The notes below the pieces were generated by a model, which worked only from the letters and a program-made list of their open reading frames with translations, did not search any database and was not told where the DNA came from. Of a stretch of DNA of 64,000 nucleotides, positions 52,493 to 61,544 are shown one piece after another. Where the stretch lies: positions 170,246 through 234,245 of the forward strand of contig NZ_JNWK01000007.1 of assembly GCF_000716445.1 (NCBI RefSeq). The letters are read 5' to 3'. This DNA comes from Streptomyces wedmorensis. GTDB taxonomy: Bacteria > Actinomycetota > Actinomycetes > Streptomycetales > Streptomycetaceae. Numbering within the stretch: the stretch's first letter is position 1; each line of letters begins with the position of its first letter. Made by a program: the position numbers and the translations under genes.

Positions 52493-53550
52493 GGACGATC
52501 CGAACGGCCGCCGCCCTGCTGGCGGTCCTCGCCCTGGCACTGCTGCCCGCGGCCCCCGCGGGCGCCGCCCCCGGGCCGGCCGTCGAGCTCTCGCAGCCGG
52601 AGGGCGGCAAGGGCGGCGAGATCACCGTCAGCGGCAGCGGCTGGAAACCCGGCGCGCTGCTCATGCTCCTGATCTGCGGCCAGGCCGCCCCCGGCAAGGG
52701 CGTCATCGGCGGCACCAACTCCTGCGCCAACACCGACGGCCGGGCCGCCACCGTCGACGCCCGGGGCGCGTTCAGCGCGAAACTCCCGGTCGCCGAACCG
52801 CCCAAGCCCTGCCCCTGCGTGGTGCACGTCGCCGGCGTCACCGGACAACAGGACGCCGTCGACCGGGAGTTCACCGTCGCCGGACACCCGACCGCGCCGC
52901 TCCCCGAGGCCTCGGGCGACGGCCGGCTCGCCGTCCTCGCCGCCGCCCGCCTCGACGGCTCCAGCGGCCTCCTCGTCTGGTTCGGCGCGCCCCCGCACCG
53001 GGAGGTCGTCTTCACCGTCGGCAACCTCGGCTCCGCCCCCGTCCGCGACCCCGTCTTCGAAGTCGGCACGAGCCACGGCGTGTTCGCCCCGCAGTACGAG
53101 GAACGCCAGTGGCGCGGCACGATCGCGCCCGGCCGGAAGGCCGTCGTACGCCTCCCGGCCGAACTGACGGCCGGCGCCCACGGCGACTACCAGGTCTCCG
53201 TGCGGTACGCGGGCAAGGTCCTGGTCGAGCAGCCCTGGGGGGTCGGCCGGCCCTGGGGCGTGACGCTCTTCTGGGCGCTGCTCGCCGTCGTCGTACCGGC
53301 GGCGCTGTTCCGGATCGGGATGGCCGTGGTGGACAGGGTCCGCCCGGCGGCCCGCCCCGCCGGGACGCCCGCCCGCCCCCGCCGGACCCGGCCCCGACCG
53401 AGGATCCGGCCCCGTACCCCCGTCCCCGCCGCCCCCGCACCGGGCACCCCGGGAGACGACGAACCGACCACGGTCCTGCCGTGGTTCAGCCCTGACTCCG
53501 CACCGTCAGCGCCAGAGAGCAGCAGCCCGACGACGAAGGGACAGGTGTGA
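52489..53550 (+). CDS. secreted membrane-anchored Ig-like protein
   Basis: 353 residues. Signal (LLAVLALALLPAAPAGAA), an Ig-like domain with GGKGGEITVSGSGWKPGALLMLLICGQ, four Cys around ICGQ...SCAN...CPC, and a second beta domain (LLVWFGAPPHREVVFTVGNLGSAPV). A membrane helix (VTLFWALLAVVVPAALFRIGM, ~260) leads to a Pro/Arg-rich cytoplasmic tail. No family assigned. It is coupled to both neighbours by 4-nt overlaps, so it works with the sortase substrates. Confidence 0.78.
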   Translation: MRTIRTAAALLAVLALALLPAAPAGAAPGPAVELSQPEGGKGGEITVSGSGWKPGALLMLLICGQAAPGKGVIGGTNSCANTDGRAATVDARGAFSAKLPVAEPPKPCPCVVHVAGVTGQQDAVDREFTVAGHPTAPLPEASGDGRLAVLAAARLDGSSGLLVWFGAPPHREVVFTVGNLGSAPVRDPVFEVGTSHGVFAPQYEERQWRGTIAPGRKAVVRLPAELTAGAHGDYQVSVRYAGKVLVEQPWGVGRPWGVTLFWALLAVVVPAALFRIGMAVVDRVRPAARPAGTPARPRRTRPRPRIRPRTPVPAAPAPGTPGDDEPTTVLPWFSPDSAPSAPESSSPTTKGQV

Positions 53551-55064
53551 GTACGCAACGGAGGATGAGCGCGGCCGGGGTCGCGCTGATGCTCGGCGGC
53601 GCGGGGATTCTGTATGCCGCCGGCCCCGCCCAGGCCGCCGAGATCTCGTACAAGACGGAGTGCATCCCGCCCTCCATCTCCGGACTCCCGCCCGTGCAGG
53701 GCACCACGAAGGTGCTCATCACCGCACCGGCGGAGGCCAAGGTCGGCGACGAGGTCGAGATCGTCTGGAAGACGGTCCAGGCCGCGTCGAAGAACCCCGA
53801 CGTGCTCGACCTCGGCCAGGACACGGTCAAACCGACCGGCGTCCTCACCGTCGGCGGCGCGGCGACCGGCACCGTCGCCGTGGAGGGACCGCGGCAGAAC
53901 CCGCCGATTCCCAAGAACAGCCCGATGGTGCTGCCCGACATGAAGGGCAAGCTGAAGCTCGACAAGGCCGGCGACATCACCCTCACCCCCGGCAAATACA
54001 CGATCAACGTCTCCAAGCCCCTCTCGACGGACACCAAGTGCTCGCCGAAGGAAGCGGTGCCGGTCGGCGCGACGATCAAGGTCACGGACGGAAGCGGCAC
54101 GACGTCCGGCGGCACCACGACGTCCGGCGGCACCACGTCGGGCGGTACGACCACGACAGCGGGCGGTACGACCACCACGTCGGGCGGTACGACGACGTCG
54201 GGCGGTACGACCACCACCGGCGGCACGAGCACGACCGGCGGCACGACCACGACCGGCGGCACGAGCGACGCCGGCGGCACCGCGACCTCCGGCGGCACGA
54301 GCACCACCGGAGGGGAATCCAACAACACCGGCGGCTCCGCAGTGACCGCCGGCGGCGGTACGGGCGGCTCGACGTCCTCCTCCGGCGGAGGCTCCGGCGG
54401 GGGCGGCGGACAGACCGACTTCCCCGGCAAGGAGGTGAAGGTCGCCTTCGCCTGCCAGTCCCCCGGGCCGCCGGCCATCGACTCCAAGGTGACGATCAAC
54501 GCCAGGAAGAACGGCGAGGTCTACGACCTCACCGTCAAGACGGCCAAGGGCGTCATGAAGAGCCCGGCCGCCCTCCCCAAGGGCGCCCTCACGCCCTCCA
54601 TGTCCGTCAGGATCGGCGGAGCCGACAGCGGCACGGTGAAGGTCACCGGCGCGCCCAACCCCACCGACCTCGCCAAGGACGCCCCGGTGAGCCTGGAGGA
54701 CATGAAGGGCACGTACCGGCCCGGCGCCACCGGGAAGTCGACGCTCAGCCCCGGCACGCTCACCATCAAGGTCACCCTCGGCGCGGCCGTGCTGGAGATC
54801 CCCTGCCAGGTCAAGGGCGCCGTGGCGGCCTCCCTCGAACTGGACACCAGCAAGCAGGCGGGCGGCGCCTCCGGCGGCTCGGACGGCGGAGCCGGGACCG
54901 ACACCGGCGGCGCGGGCACCGGCGGCTCCTCCGGCGGGAACCTCGCCGAGACGGGCGCCGAGCACGACGGCGCGCTGCGCGCCCTCGCCCTGGTCGCGGG
55001 CACGGTCATCCTGCTCGGCGGCGCGGTGTTCACCTTCACCCCCTGGGCGCGGCTCAGGAGGTGA
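53547..55064 (+). CDS. sortase-anchored surface protein (LAETG) with two repeat domains
   Basis: 505 residues. Signal peptide to ~30; domain copy 1 (~31-175, EISYKTECIPP...DTKCSP); a Thr/Ser/Gly low-complexity stalk (~180-285, TTSGGTTT-type units); domain copy 2 (~293-430, VKVAFACQSPGP...LEIPCQVKG); Gly-rich spacer; LAETG (~466); membrane span (ALALVAGTVILLGGAVFTF); RLRR tail. LAXTG is the motif favoured by Streptomyces sortase E-type enzymes. The GTG overlaps the previous stop. The last gene of the operon, ended by a shared terminator. Confidence 0.88.
   Translation: MSTQRRMSAAGVALMLGGAGILYAAGPAQAAEISYKTECIPPSISGLPPVQGTTKVLITAPAEAKVGDEVEIVWKTVQAASKNPDVLDLGQDTVKPTGVLTVGGAATGTVAVEGPRQNPPIPKNSPMVLPDMKGKLKLDKAGDITLTPGKYTINVSKPLSTDTKCSPKEAVPVGATIKVTDGSGTTSGGTTTSGGTTSGGTTTTAGGTTTTSGGTTTSGGTTTTGGTSTTGGTTTTGGTSDAGGTATSGGTSTTGGESNNTGGSAVTAGGGTGGSTSSSGGGSGGGGGQTDFPGKEVKVAFACQSPGPPAIDSKVTINARKNGEVYDLTVKTAKGVMKSPAALPKGALTPSMSVRIGGADSGTVKVTGAPNPTDLAKDAPVSLEDMKGTYRPGATGKSTLSPGTLTIKVTLGAAVLEIPCQVKGAVAASLELDTSKQAGGASGGSDGGAGTDTGGAGTGGSSGGNLAETGAEHDGALRALALVAGTVILLGGAVFTFTPWARLRR
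54090..54330 (+). repeat. low-complexity GGCGG(T/C)ACGAC-type coding repeats
   Basis: Degenerate short repeats such as GGCGGTACGACC and GGCGGCACGAGC encode the Thr/Ser/Gly stalk. Unit order is irregular, favouring slippage and length variation between strains. Confidence 0.8.
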
Positions 55065-55095
55065 GGCGGCGGCGCAGGCCGCACCGCACACGGCG

Positions 55096-55128
55096 AAGGC
55101 CGCCGCACCGAACCGGTGCGGCGGCCTT
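55096..55128. terminator. bidirectional terminator
   Basis: AAGGCCGCCGCACCG / CGGTGCGGCGGCCTT, perfect 15-bp stem with loop AAC. It sits between the sortase-substrate operon (+) and the POT transporter (-). Confidence 0.9.
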
Positions 55129-55148
55129 CGGCCGTACGAGGGGAGGGG

Positions 55149-56669
55149 TCAGTGGACGCTGCCCATGAGCCCCTGGACCTTCTTGCGGTACATGAAGATC
55201 GCGAATCCGGCCGCGACGGCGAGTGCCGCCTGCAAGGCGATGATCCCCGTCCCGTTGAGGTCGACGCCCGCGATGGAGAGCAGACCCGTGGTGCAGTCAC
55301 CGGCGGTGACGGCGAGGAACCAGACACCCATCATCTGGGAGGCGTACTTCTGCGGCGCCATCTTCGTGGTGACGGAGAGGCCGACGGGGGAGAGGCACAG
55401 CTCACCGATGGTCTGGATCATGTAGATCGAGACGAGCCACATCGGGGAGACCTTGGTGCCGTCGCCCGCCATGTTCATCGGGACGATGAAGACGAAGAAG
55501 GACGCGCCGACCAGGACGAGGCCCATCGCGAACTTCACGATGGTGTTCGGCTCCTGGTTCTTGCGGGCCAGCCACAGCCACAGCCAGGCGAAGACCGGGG
55601 CCAGCGCCATGACGAACAGCGGGTTCAGCGACTGGTACCAGGTGGCGGGGAAGCCGAGGCCGAAGATGGTGTCCGCGGTCTTGTCGTCGGCGAACAGGGA
55701 GAGCGTCGAGCCACCCTGGTCGTAGATCATCCAGAAGATCGCGGCGGCGACGAAGAACCAGATGTAGCCGGTCACGCGGGACTTCTCGCCCGTGGTCAGG
55801 TCCTTGTCGCGCTTGATGCGGGCCAGGACGGCGACCGGGATGATCAGACCCGCGAGGGTGATCGGGACCATCGCCCAGTTCAGGGTGTACATGCCCAGGG
55901 CGACGACGGCGCCGTAGAAGACGGCGATCACGACGGCCACGACGGCGACCTTGGTGATGACGGCCTTGCGCTCGGCGGCGGACAGCGGGTTCGGGACCTC
56001 GCTGCTCTTCGGGTTCAGCGTCTTGCCGAAGGCCAGGAAGACGGCCAGGCCGAGGCCCATGCCGACGGCGGCGAGGGCGAAGCCCAGGTGCCAGTTGACC
56101 TTCTCGCCGACGGTGCCGATGACCAGCGGAGCGAAGAACGCGCCCAGGTTGATGCCGATGTAGAAGAGCGTGAAGCCACCGTCACGACGCGGGTCGTCCG
56201 CGCCCTTGTAGAGGTGGCCGACCATCGTCGAGATGTTGGCCTTCAGCAGACCGGAGCCGACCGCGACGAGCGCGAGGCCGACGAAGAACATCGCCTGGCC
56301 GGGGATGGCCAGCGAGACGTGGCCGAGCATGATCACGGAGGCCGCGATCGCGACGGTCTTGCGGGCGCCCCAGACACGGTCGCCGAACCAGCCGCCGGGC
56401 ATGGCCATGAGGTAGACCATCGAGACGTAGACGGAGTAGATCGCCGTCGCCGTCGCCGCGGTCATCGCGAGGCCGCCGCCCTGGCTGCCCGTAGCGGCGT
56501 CCACGCCGCCGGAGACCAGGTACAGAACGAGAAGGGCCCTCATGCCGTAGTAGGAGAAGCGCTCCCACATCTCGGTCATGAAGAGGGTGGCCAGACCACG
56601 GGGGTGGCCGAGGAAGGTCTTCTCGTAGCCGAGGGGTTCGGCCGAGTCCTTCGTCAGGCTGGACGCCAT
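55149..56669 (-). CDS. POT-family proton-dependent oligopeptide transporter
   Basis: 506-residue MFS-type symporter with ~14 helices. The POT signature ETWERFSYYG-like TEMWERFSYYGMRALLVLYL (~32), GGWFGDRVWGARKT, NISTMVGHLY and FTLFYIGINLGAFFAPLV (PTR2 motif) are intact. Later, GELCLSPVGLS is typical. It takes up di- and tripeptides with H+. The ATG at 56669 has AAGGA 6 nt upstream. Two dipeptidase-family genes lie 5 kb away. Confidence 0.94.
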   Translation of the reverse strand: MASSLTKDSAEPLGYEKTFLGHPRGLATLFMTEMWERFSYYGMRALLVLYLVSGGVDAATGSQGGGLAMTAATATAIYSVYVSMVYLMAMPGGWFGDRVWGARKTVAIAASVIMLGHVSLAIPGQAMFFVGLALVAVGSGLLKANISTMVGHLYKGADDPRRDGGFTLFYIGINLGAFFAPLVIGTVGEKVNWHLGFALAAVGMGLGLAVFLAFGKTLNPKSSEVPNPLSAAERKAVITKVAVVAVVIAVFYGAVVALGMYTLNWAMVPITLAGLIIPVAVLARIKRDKDLTTGEKSRVTGYIWFFVAAAIFWMIYDQGGSTLSLFADDKTADTIFGLGFPATWYQSLNPLFVMALAPVFAWLWLWLARKNQEPNTIVKFAMGLVLVGASFFVFIVPMNMAGDGTKVSPMWLVSIYMIQTIGELCLSPVGLSVTTKMAPQKYASQMMGVWFLAVTAGDCTTGLLSIAGVDLNGTGIIALQAALAVAAGFAIFMYRKKVQGLMGSVH

Positions 56670-57098
56670 GTCGATCCTTGCTCTGTCGGGACGCACGCCT
56701 TGTGAGCGTGATGCGCCCGGTGGGGGAGGCCGGCACCGGCGGAGTCGGTCAGGACTCAGCCGGGATCCACGCTCCGGGAGGTGCGTCTTCGCTTCCCGGA
56801 ACCCGGCCCACAGGTCATTCGCCGTCATCGAGGGTGGCAGTGCCCACCTCTACGCAGAAAGAGGACCTCGGCGCGCGAAGCTGGCCAAAGGTCCCCGAAT
56901 ACCGCTACTGACGTCTCGCCACCATACGACACGACAGTGCCGGATATGGAAGGACTTGAGAGATGGATCACAGGTCGGGGCGCAACCGCACAAGGCCATT
57001 CGAAGGTCATGTGCAAGATACCCACAAGATCCCCAGGGGTCGCCCCGGCCGAGCGGATCCCGCCCCGGCCCGGCACCCGTGCGGACTACCATCACCCC
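56670..57098. other. 429-nt divergent spacer, no gene
   Basis: It separates the POT transporter from the response regulator. Frames on both strands lack protein-like composition. It must contain both promoters; none is convincing. It is slightly AT-richer around 56920-57040. Confidence 0.5.
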
Positions 57099-57776
57099 AT
57101 GACCCGTGTACTGCTCGCCGAGGACGACGCATCCATCTCGGAACCGCTGGCCCGCGCCCTGCGGAGAGAGGGGTACGAGGTCGAGGTCCGCGAGGACGGC
57201 CCCACCGCCCTCGACGCCGGACTCCAGGGCGGGATCGACCTGGTCGTGCTGGACCTGGGCCTGCCCGGCATGGACGGCCTGGAGGTCGCGAGGCGGCTGC
57301 GTGCCGAAGGCCACACGGTCCCGATCCTGGTCCTCACCGCGCGGGCGGACGAGGTCGACACCGTGGTCGGGCTCGACGCGGGCGCCGACGACTACGTCAC
57401 CAAGCCCTTCCGGCTCGCCGAACTCCTCGCCCGGGTCCGGGCCCTGCTCCGGCGCGGCTCCTCCGAGCCCGCCGTCGCGCCCGCGACCCACGGCGTACGC
57501 ATCGACGTCGAGTCCCACCGCGCCTGGATGGGCGAGGAGGAGCTCCAGCTCACGGCCAAGGAGTTCGACCTCCTGCGCGTCCTCGTCCGCGACGCCGGCC
57601 GCGTCGTCACCCGCGACCAGCTGATGCGCGAGGTCTGGGACACCACCTGGTGGTCCTCCACCAAGACCCTCGACATGCACATCTCCTGGCTCCGCAAGAA
57701 GCTCGGCGACGACGCCGCCAACCCGCGCTACATCGCCACCGTCCGCGGCGTCGGCTTCCGCTTCGAGAAGAGCTGA
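57099..57776 (+). CDS. OmpR/PhoB-family response regulator
   Basis: 225 residues. The receiver domain (~1-115) has acidic AEDD, phospho-acceptor Asp in LVVLDLGLPGMDG (~53), Thr in VLTARAD and Lys in YVTKPF. The winged-helix effector (~130-222) has QLTAKEFDLLRVLVRDAGRVVTRDQLMREVWDT and MHISWLRKKLGDDAANPRYIATVRGVGFRF. The ATG at 57099 has no clear ribosome site. It is paired with the kinase gene 14 nt downstream. Confidence 0.94.
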   Translation: MTRVLLAEDDASISEPLARALRREGYEVEVREDGPTALDAGLQGGIDLVVLDLGLPGMDGLEVARRLRAEGHTVPILVLTARADEVDTVVGLDAGADDYVTKPFRLAELLARVRALLRRGSSEPAVAPATHGVRIDVESHRAWMGEEELQLTAKEFDLLRVLVRDAGRVVTRDQLMREVWDTTWWSSTKTLDMHISWLRKKLGDDAANPRYIATVRGVGFRFEKS

Positions 57777-57790
57777 GCCACCGTTAAGCC

Positions 57791-59062
57791 ATGCGCCGCC
57801 GTCTGATCAACTCCACGCTCGCCGTGGTGCTCGTCGTCATCGCCGTGTTCGGCGTCTCGCTGGTCCTGGTGGAGACCCGGACGATCTCGAACAGCGCTCA
57901 GGAGAGCGTCGACTCGGAGGCGCTGAGGATCGTCTCGATCGTGGACAGCCGGCTGATCGGCGGGGAGCCGGTCAACCCGGACATCCTCGCCGAGCAGAGC
58001 GGCGCCAAGAGGTACGCCCAGATCCGCATCCCCGGACGGTCCACGATCGAGATCGGGACCCGCCCCGAGGGCGACGTCATCCGGGGCCTGGCCGAGGGTG
58101 AGCGCGGCGAGACGGTGGTCGTCGAGGAGTCCCGGTCGACGGTCACCGCCGAGGTCGGCCGCACCCTCCTGATCATCGGCGCCGTGGCGCTGCTCGCCGT
58201 CGTCGCCGCCGTCCTCCTCGCCGTACGGCAGGCCGACAAGCTGGCGTCGCCGCTCACCGACCTCGCCGAGACCGCCGAACGCCTCGGCTCCGGGGACCCG
58301 CGGCCCCGGCACAAGCGGTACGGGGTCCCCGAGCTCGACCGCGTCGCGGACGTCCTCGACGCCTCGGCCGAACGCATCGCCCGGATGCTCACCGCCGAGC
58401 GCCGGCTCGCCGCCGACGCCTCCCACCAGCTCCGCACGCCCCTCACCGCCCTCTCCATGCGCCTGGAGGAGGTCGCCCTCGCCGACGACCTGGACACGGT
58501 CAAGGAGGAGGCGACGATCGCGCTCACCCAGGTCGAGCGGCTCACCGACGTCGTCGAGCGGCTGCTCACCAACGCCCGGGACCCGCGCACCGGCTCCGCC
58601 GTCGCCTTCGACCTCGACGAGGTCGTCAAGCAGCAGATCGAGGAGTGGCGGCCGGCCTACCGCAGCGCGGGACGGGCCATCGTGCACTCGGGGAAGCAGG
58701 GCATGCGGGCCGTCGGCACCCCCGGCGCGGTCGCCCAGGTCCTCGCCGCCCTGATCGAGAACTCGCTCATGCACGGCGGCGGCACGGTCGCCCTGCGCAC
58801 CCGGGTCACCGGCAACCAGTCCGTCATCGAGGTCACCGACGAGGGACCCGGCGTCCCGGCCGACCTCGGCGCCAGGATCTTCGAGCGGGCGGTCAGCGGC
58901 CGCAGCTCCACCGGCATCGGCCTGGCGGTGGCCCGAGACCTCGCGGAGGCGGACGGCGGGCGCCTGGAGCTGCTCCAGCAGCAGCCGCCGGTCTTCGCGC
59001 TCTTCCTGAGCCGCGAGGTCAGAAGCCTTTCGGACGGACCGTCGGAGCGCCCGGTCCGCTGA
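57791..59062 (+). CDS. membrane sensor histidine kinase
   Basis: 423 residues. Two membrane helices (STLAVVLVVIAVFGVSLVLV, ~8; TLLIIGAVALLAVVAAVLLAV, ~127) enclose a ~95-residue extracytoplasmic sensor. A HAMP-like segment follows, then the H box ADASHQLRTPLTALSMRLEE, N box ENSLMHGGG, G1 DEGPGVPADLG and G2 GIGLAVARDLAE. It pairs with the upstream regulator. The signal is unknown. Confidence 0.94.
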   Translation: MRRRLINSTLAVVLVVIAVFGVSLVLVETRTISNSAQESVDSEALRIVSIVDSRLIGGEPVNPDILAEQSGAKRYAQIRIPGRSTIEIGTRPEGDVIRGLAEGERGETVVVEESRSTVTAEVGRTLLIIGAVALLAVVAAVLLAVRQADKLASPLTDLAETAERLGSGDPRPRHKRYGVPELDRVADVLDASAERIARMLTAERRLAADASHQLRTPLTALSMRLEEVALADDLDTVKEEATIALTQVERLTDVVERLLTNARDPRTGSAVAFDLDEVVKQQIEEWRPAYRSAGRAIVHSGKQGMRAVGTPGAVAQVLAALIENSLMHGGGTVALRTRVTGNQSVIEVTDEGPGVPADLGARIFERAVSGRSSTGIGLAVARDLAEADGGRLELLQQQPPVFALFLSREVRSLSDGPSERPVR

Positions 59063-59127
59063 CGGCGCGCGCGGTCCCGCGCGGGTGAGCCCGCGCACGC
59101 GACCCGGCGCACGTGGTCCCGAACACG

Positions 59128-59163
59128 CGAAAGGGCCGGTCCGCGGACGGACCGGCCCTTTCG
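59128..59163. terminator. bidirectional terminator
   Basis: CGAAAGGGCCGGTCCG / CGGACCGGCCCTTTCG, perfect 16-bp stem with loop CGGA. It sits between the kinase (+) and GtrA (-) stops. Confidence 0.9.
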
Positions 59164-59174
59164 GGAAGGGGGGA

Positions 59175-59699
59175 TCAGACCCGGTCGGGCTGGCGGCGGG
59201 TCGCCTGGCGCGGGGCGTGCTCCAGGAACGATTCGGCGGCCTGCACCGCCTCCTTCTCCTCCGGAGCGGGCAGCGCGCGGAACACCCAGGTGCGGTAGGA
59301 CCAGAAACGGAAGATCGTGCCGACGCCGATGCCGAAGAACTTGAAGAAGTTGCTCTGCAGCGAGCTGTCCCAGCCGAAGCCGTACGTCGCCGCGTACAGC
59401 ACGCCGTTCTCGATCACCATGCCGATGACGCTGAACAGCAGGAAGAGGGAGAGCTCACGGGCGCGCCCGGACTTCTCGCGGTCGCGGTAGGTGAAGTACC
59501 GGAAGCCGATGTAGTTGAAGGCGATGGCGACGACCGTGGCGATCAGGCTCGCGCGGACCACGGGGAGCTCCGTGGTGTTGCGCACGAGGTTGAAGACACC
59601 CATGTTGACCAGGACGCCGAGGCCGCCGACGGCCCCGAATTTCACCACCTCGCGGGCGAGCTGGTTCAGCTTCGTGCGCAGCGCGCCCGGTTCACTCAT
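59175..59699 (-). CDS. GtrA-family membrane protein
   Basis: 174 residues with four helices: VVKFGAVGGLGVLVNMGVFNLV, ASLIATVVAIAFNYIGFRYFTY, LFLLFSVIGMVIENGVLYAAT and FFKFFGIGVGTIFRFWSYRTWVF. The pattern is classic GtrA, small proteins thought to move lipid-linked sugars for wall or teichoic-acid glycosylation. The start is uncertain: ATG 59699 (MSEPGALRTKL) matches family length; ATG 59717 and TTG 59750 are in frame. Confidence 0.9.
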   Translation of the reverse strand: MSEPGALRTKLNQLAREVVKFGAVGGLGVLVNMGVFNLVRNTTELPVVRASLIATVVAIAFNYIGFRYFTYRDREKSGRARELSLFLLFSVIGMVIENGVLYAATYGFGWDSSLQSNFFKFFGIGVGTIFRFWSYRTWVFRALPAPEEKEAVQAAESFLEHAPRQATRRQPDRV

Positions 59700-59839
59700 G
59701 GTGATGGCCCGTTTCATCAGTTCATATGACGTCCGGGTGACGTCAACCAAACCATGCTAACCAGCCGGTCCGGTGATCGTCCTCCGCCCGCCGAAACTGT
59801 GAGCCTTCCCCGTCCCACCTGTGCCAACACACAGCCGCG

Positions 59840-59868
59840 TGAGTGATCAAAGCTTGTGCAGATACCCT
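59840..59868 (+). promoter_or_regulatory. candidate purK promoter giving a leaderless mRNA
   Basis: TACCCT (59863-59868) lies 6 nt before the purK GTG, and a weak -35 TGAGTG (59840-59845) is 17 nt further up. RNA would begin at or next to the start codon. The only SD-like run (AAGAGG) abuts the GTG too closely to serve. Confidence 0.4.
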
Positions 59869-59874
59869 AAGAGG

Positions 59875-61014
59875 GTGACGTTCCCCGTAGTAGGCATGGT
59901 CGGCGGCGGTCAGCTCGCGCGTATGACCCACGAGGCGGGCATCCCCCTCGGCATCAAGTTCAAGCTCCTCAGCGACACCCCGCAGGACTCCGCGGCCCAG
60001 GTGGTGAGCGAGGTCGTCATCGGCGACTACCGCGACCTGGACACGCTGCGTGACTTCGCGCGCGGATGTGACGTGATCACCTTCGACCACGAGCACGTCC
60101 CCACCGAACACCTGCGGGCCCTCGAAGCGGACGGCATCCCCGTCCGCCCGGGCCCCGACGCGCTGGTGCACGCCCAGGACAAGGGGGTGATGCGCGCGAA
60201 GCTCGACGAGATCGGCGCCCCCAGCCCCCGGCACCGCATCGTGGCGGACCCCGCGGACGCGGCGGCCTTCGCCGCCGAGGTCGGCGGCTTCCCGATCATC
60301 CTCAAGACCGTCCGCGGCGGCTACGACGGCAAGGGCGTCTGGTTCGTCCGCACGCCGGAGGACGCCCGCGACCCCTTCCTCGCGGGGGTCCCGGTCCTCG
60401 CCGAGGAGAAGGTCGACTTCGTCCGCGAGCTCGCGGCGAACATCGTCCGCTCCCCGCACGGCCAGGCCGTCGCCTACCCGGTCGTCGAGTCCCGCCAGGT
60501 CGACGGCGTCTGCGACACCGTGATCGCGCCCGCGCCGGACCTCGACGACGCGCTCGCCGGCCAGGCGCAGGAGCTGGCGCTGCGGATCGCCAAGGAGCTC
60601 GGCGTCGTCGGCCACCTCGCCGTCGAGCTGTTCCAGACCACGGACGGCCGCATCCTCGTCAACGAGCTGGCGATGCGCCCGCACAACTCCGGCCACTGGA
60701 CGCAGGACGGGGCGGTCACCTCGCAGTTCGCCAACCACGTCCGGGCGGTTCTCGACCTGCCCCTCGGCGATCCGCGCCCGCGCGCGCCGTGGACCGTGAT
60801 GTGCAATGTCCTGGGCGGCGACTACCCGGACATGTACTCCGCGTACCTGCACTGCATGGCCAGGGACCCGCAGCTCAAGATCCACATGTATGGCAAGGAC
60901 GTGAAGCCCGGCCGCAAGGTGGGGCACGTCAACACCTACGGCGACGACCTGGACGACGTGCTGGAGCGCGCGCGTCACGCCGCCGACTACCTGCGAGGAA
61001 CGATCACCGAATGA
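59875..61014 (+). CDS. purK: N5-carboxyaminoimidazole ribonucleotide synthase
   Basis: 379-residue ATP-grasp enzyme converting AIR, ATP and bicarbonate to N5-CAIR in purine synthesis. [13 protein letters not shown] opens the N-terminal domain. [20 protein letters not shown] and [36 protein letters not shown] carry ATP and substrate residues. GTG 59875 was chosen for the family N-terminus. The stop overlaps purE (ATGA). Confidence 0.96.
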   Translation: MTFPVVGMVGGGQLARMTHEAGIPLGIKFKLLSDTPQDSAAQVVSEVVIGDYRDLDTLRDFARGCDVITFDHEHVPTEHLRALEADGIPVRPGPDALVHAQDKGVMRAKLDEIGAPSPRHRIVADPADAAAFAAEVGGFPIILKTVRGGYDGKGVWFVRTPEDARDPFLAGVPVLAEEKVDFVRELAANIVRSPHGQAVAYPVVESRQVDGVCDTVIAPAPDLDDALAGQAQELALRIAKELGVVGHLAVELFQTTDGRILVNELAMRPHNSGHWTQDGAVTSQFANHVRAVLDLPLGDPRPRAPWTVMCNVLGGDYPDMYSAYLHCMARDPQLKIHMYGKDVKPGRKVGHVNTYGDDLDDVLERARHAADYLRGTITE

Positions 61015-61544
61015 GCCCCGCCACCGCCCCCGTCATCGGCATCGTCATGGGATCGGACTCCGACTGGCCCGTCATGGAGGCCGCGGCCCAGGCCCTCGAC
61101 GAGTTCGAGATCCCCTACGAGGTCGACGTCGTCTCCGCCCACCGGATGCCCCGCGAGATGATCGCGTACGGCGAGGAGGCGGCGGGCCGCGGCCTGAAGG
61201 CGATCATCGCGGGCGCGGGCGGCGCCGCCCACCTGCCCGGCATGCTGGCCTCCGTCACCCCGCTCCCCGTCATCGGCGTGCCGGTGCCGCTGAAGTACCT
61301 CGACGGCATGGACTCGCTGCTCTCCATCGTGCAGATGCCGGCCGGCGTGCCGGTCGCCACGGTCTCCGTCGGCGGCGCCCGGAACGCGGGCCTGCTCGCC
61401 GCCCGGATCCTCGCCGCGCACGACCCCGAGCTGCTCGACCGGATGCGCGAATTCCAGCAGGAGCTGAACGACCAGGCGACCGAGAAGGGCAAGCGCCTGC
61501 GGGCCAAGGTAGAGGGCGCGGAGTCGTTCGGCTTCGCCAAGTGA
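61011..61544 (+). CDS. purE: N5-CAIR mutase, class I PurE
   Basis: 177 residues. [23 protein letters not shown] with the catalytic His, [12 protein letters not shown] and [28 protein letters not shown] are class I signatures. It follows purK in the usual actinobacterial pair, coupled at both ends: ATGA with purK and GTGA with the dipeptidase gene. Confidence 0.96.
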   Translation: MSPATAPVIGIVMGSDSDWPVMEAAAQALDEFEIPYEVDVVSAHRMPREMIAYGEEAAGRGLKAIIAGAGGAAHLPGMLASVTPLPVIGVPVPLKYLDGMDSLLSIVQMPAGVPVATVSVGGARNAGLLAARILAAHDPELLDRMREFQQELNDQATEKGKRLRAKVEGAESFGFAK

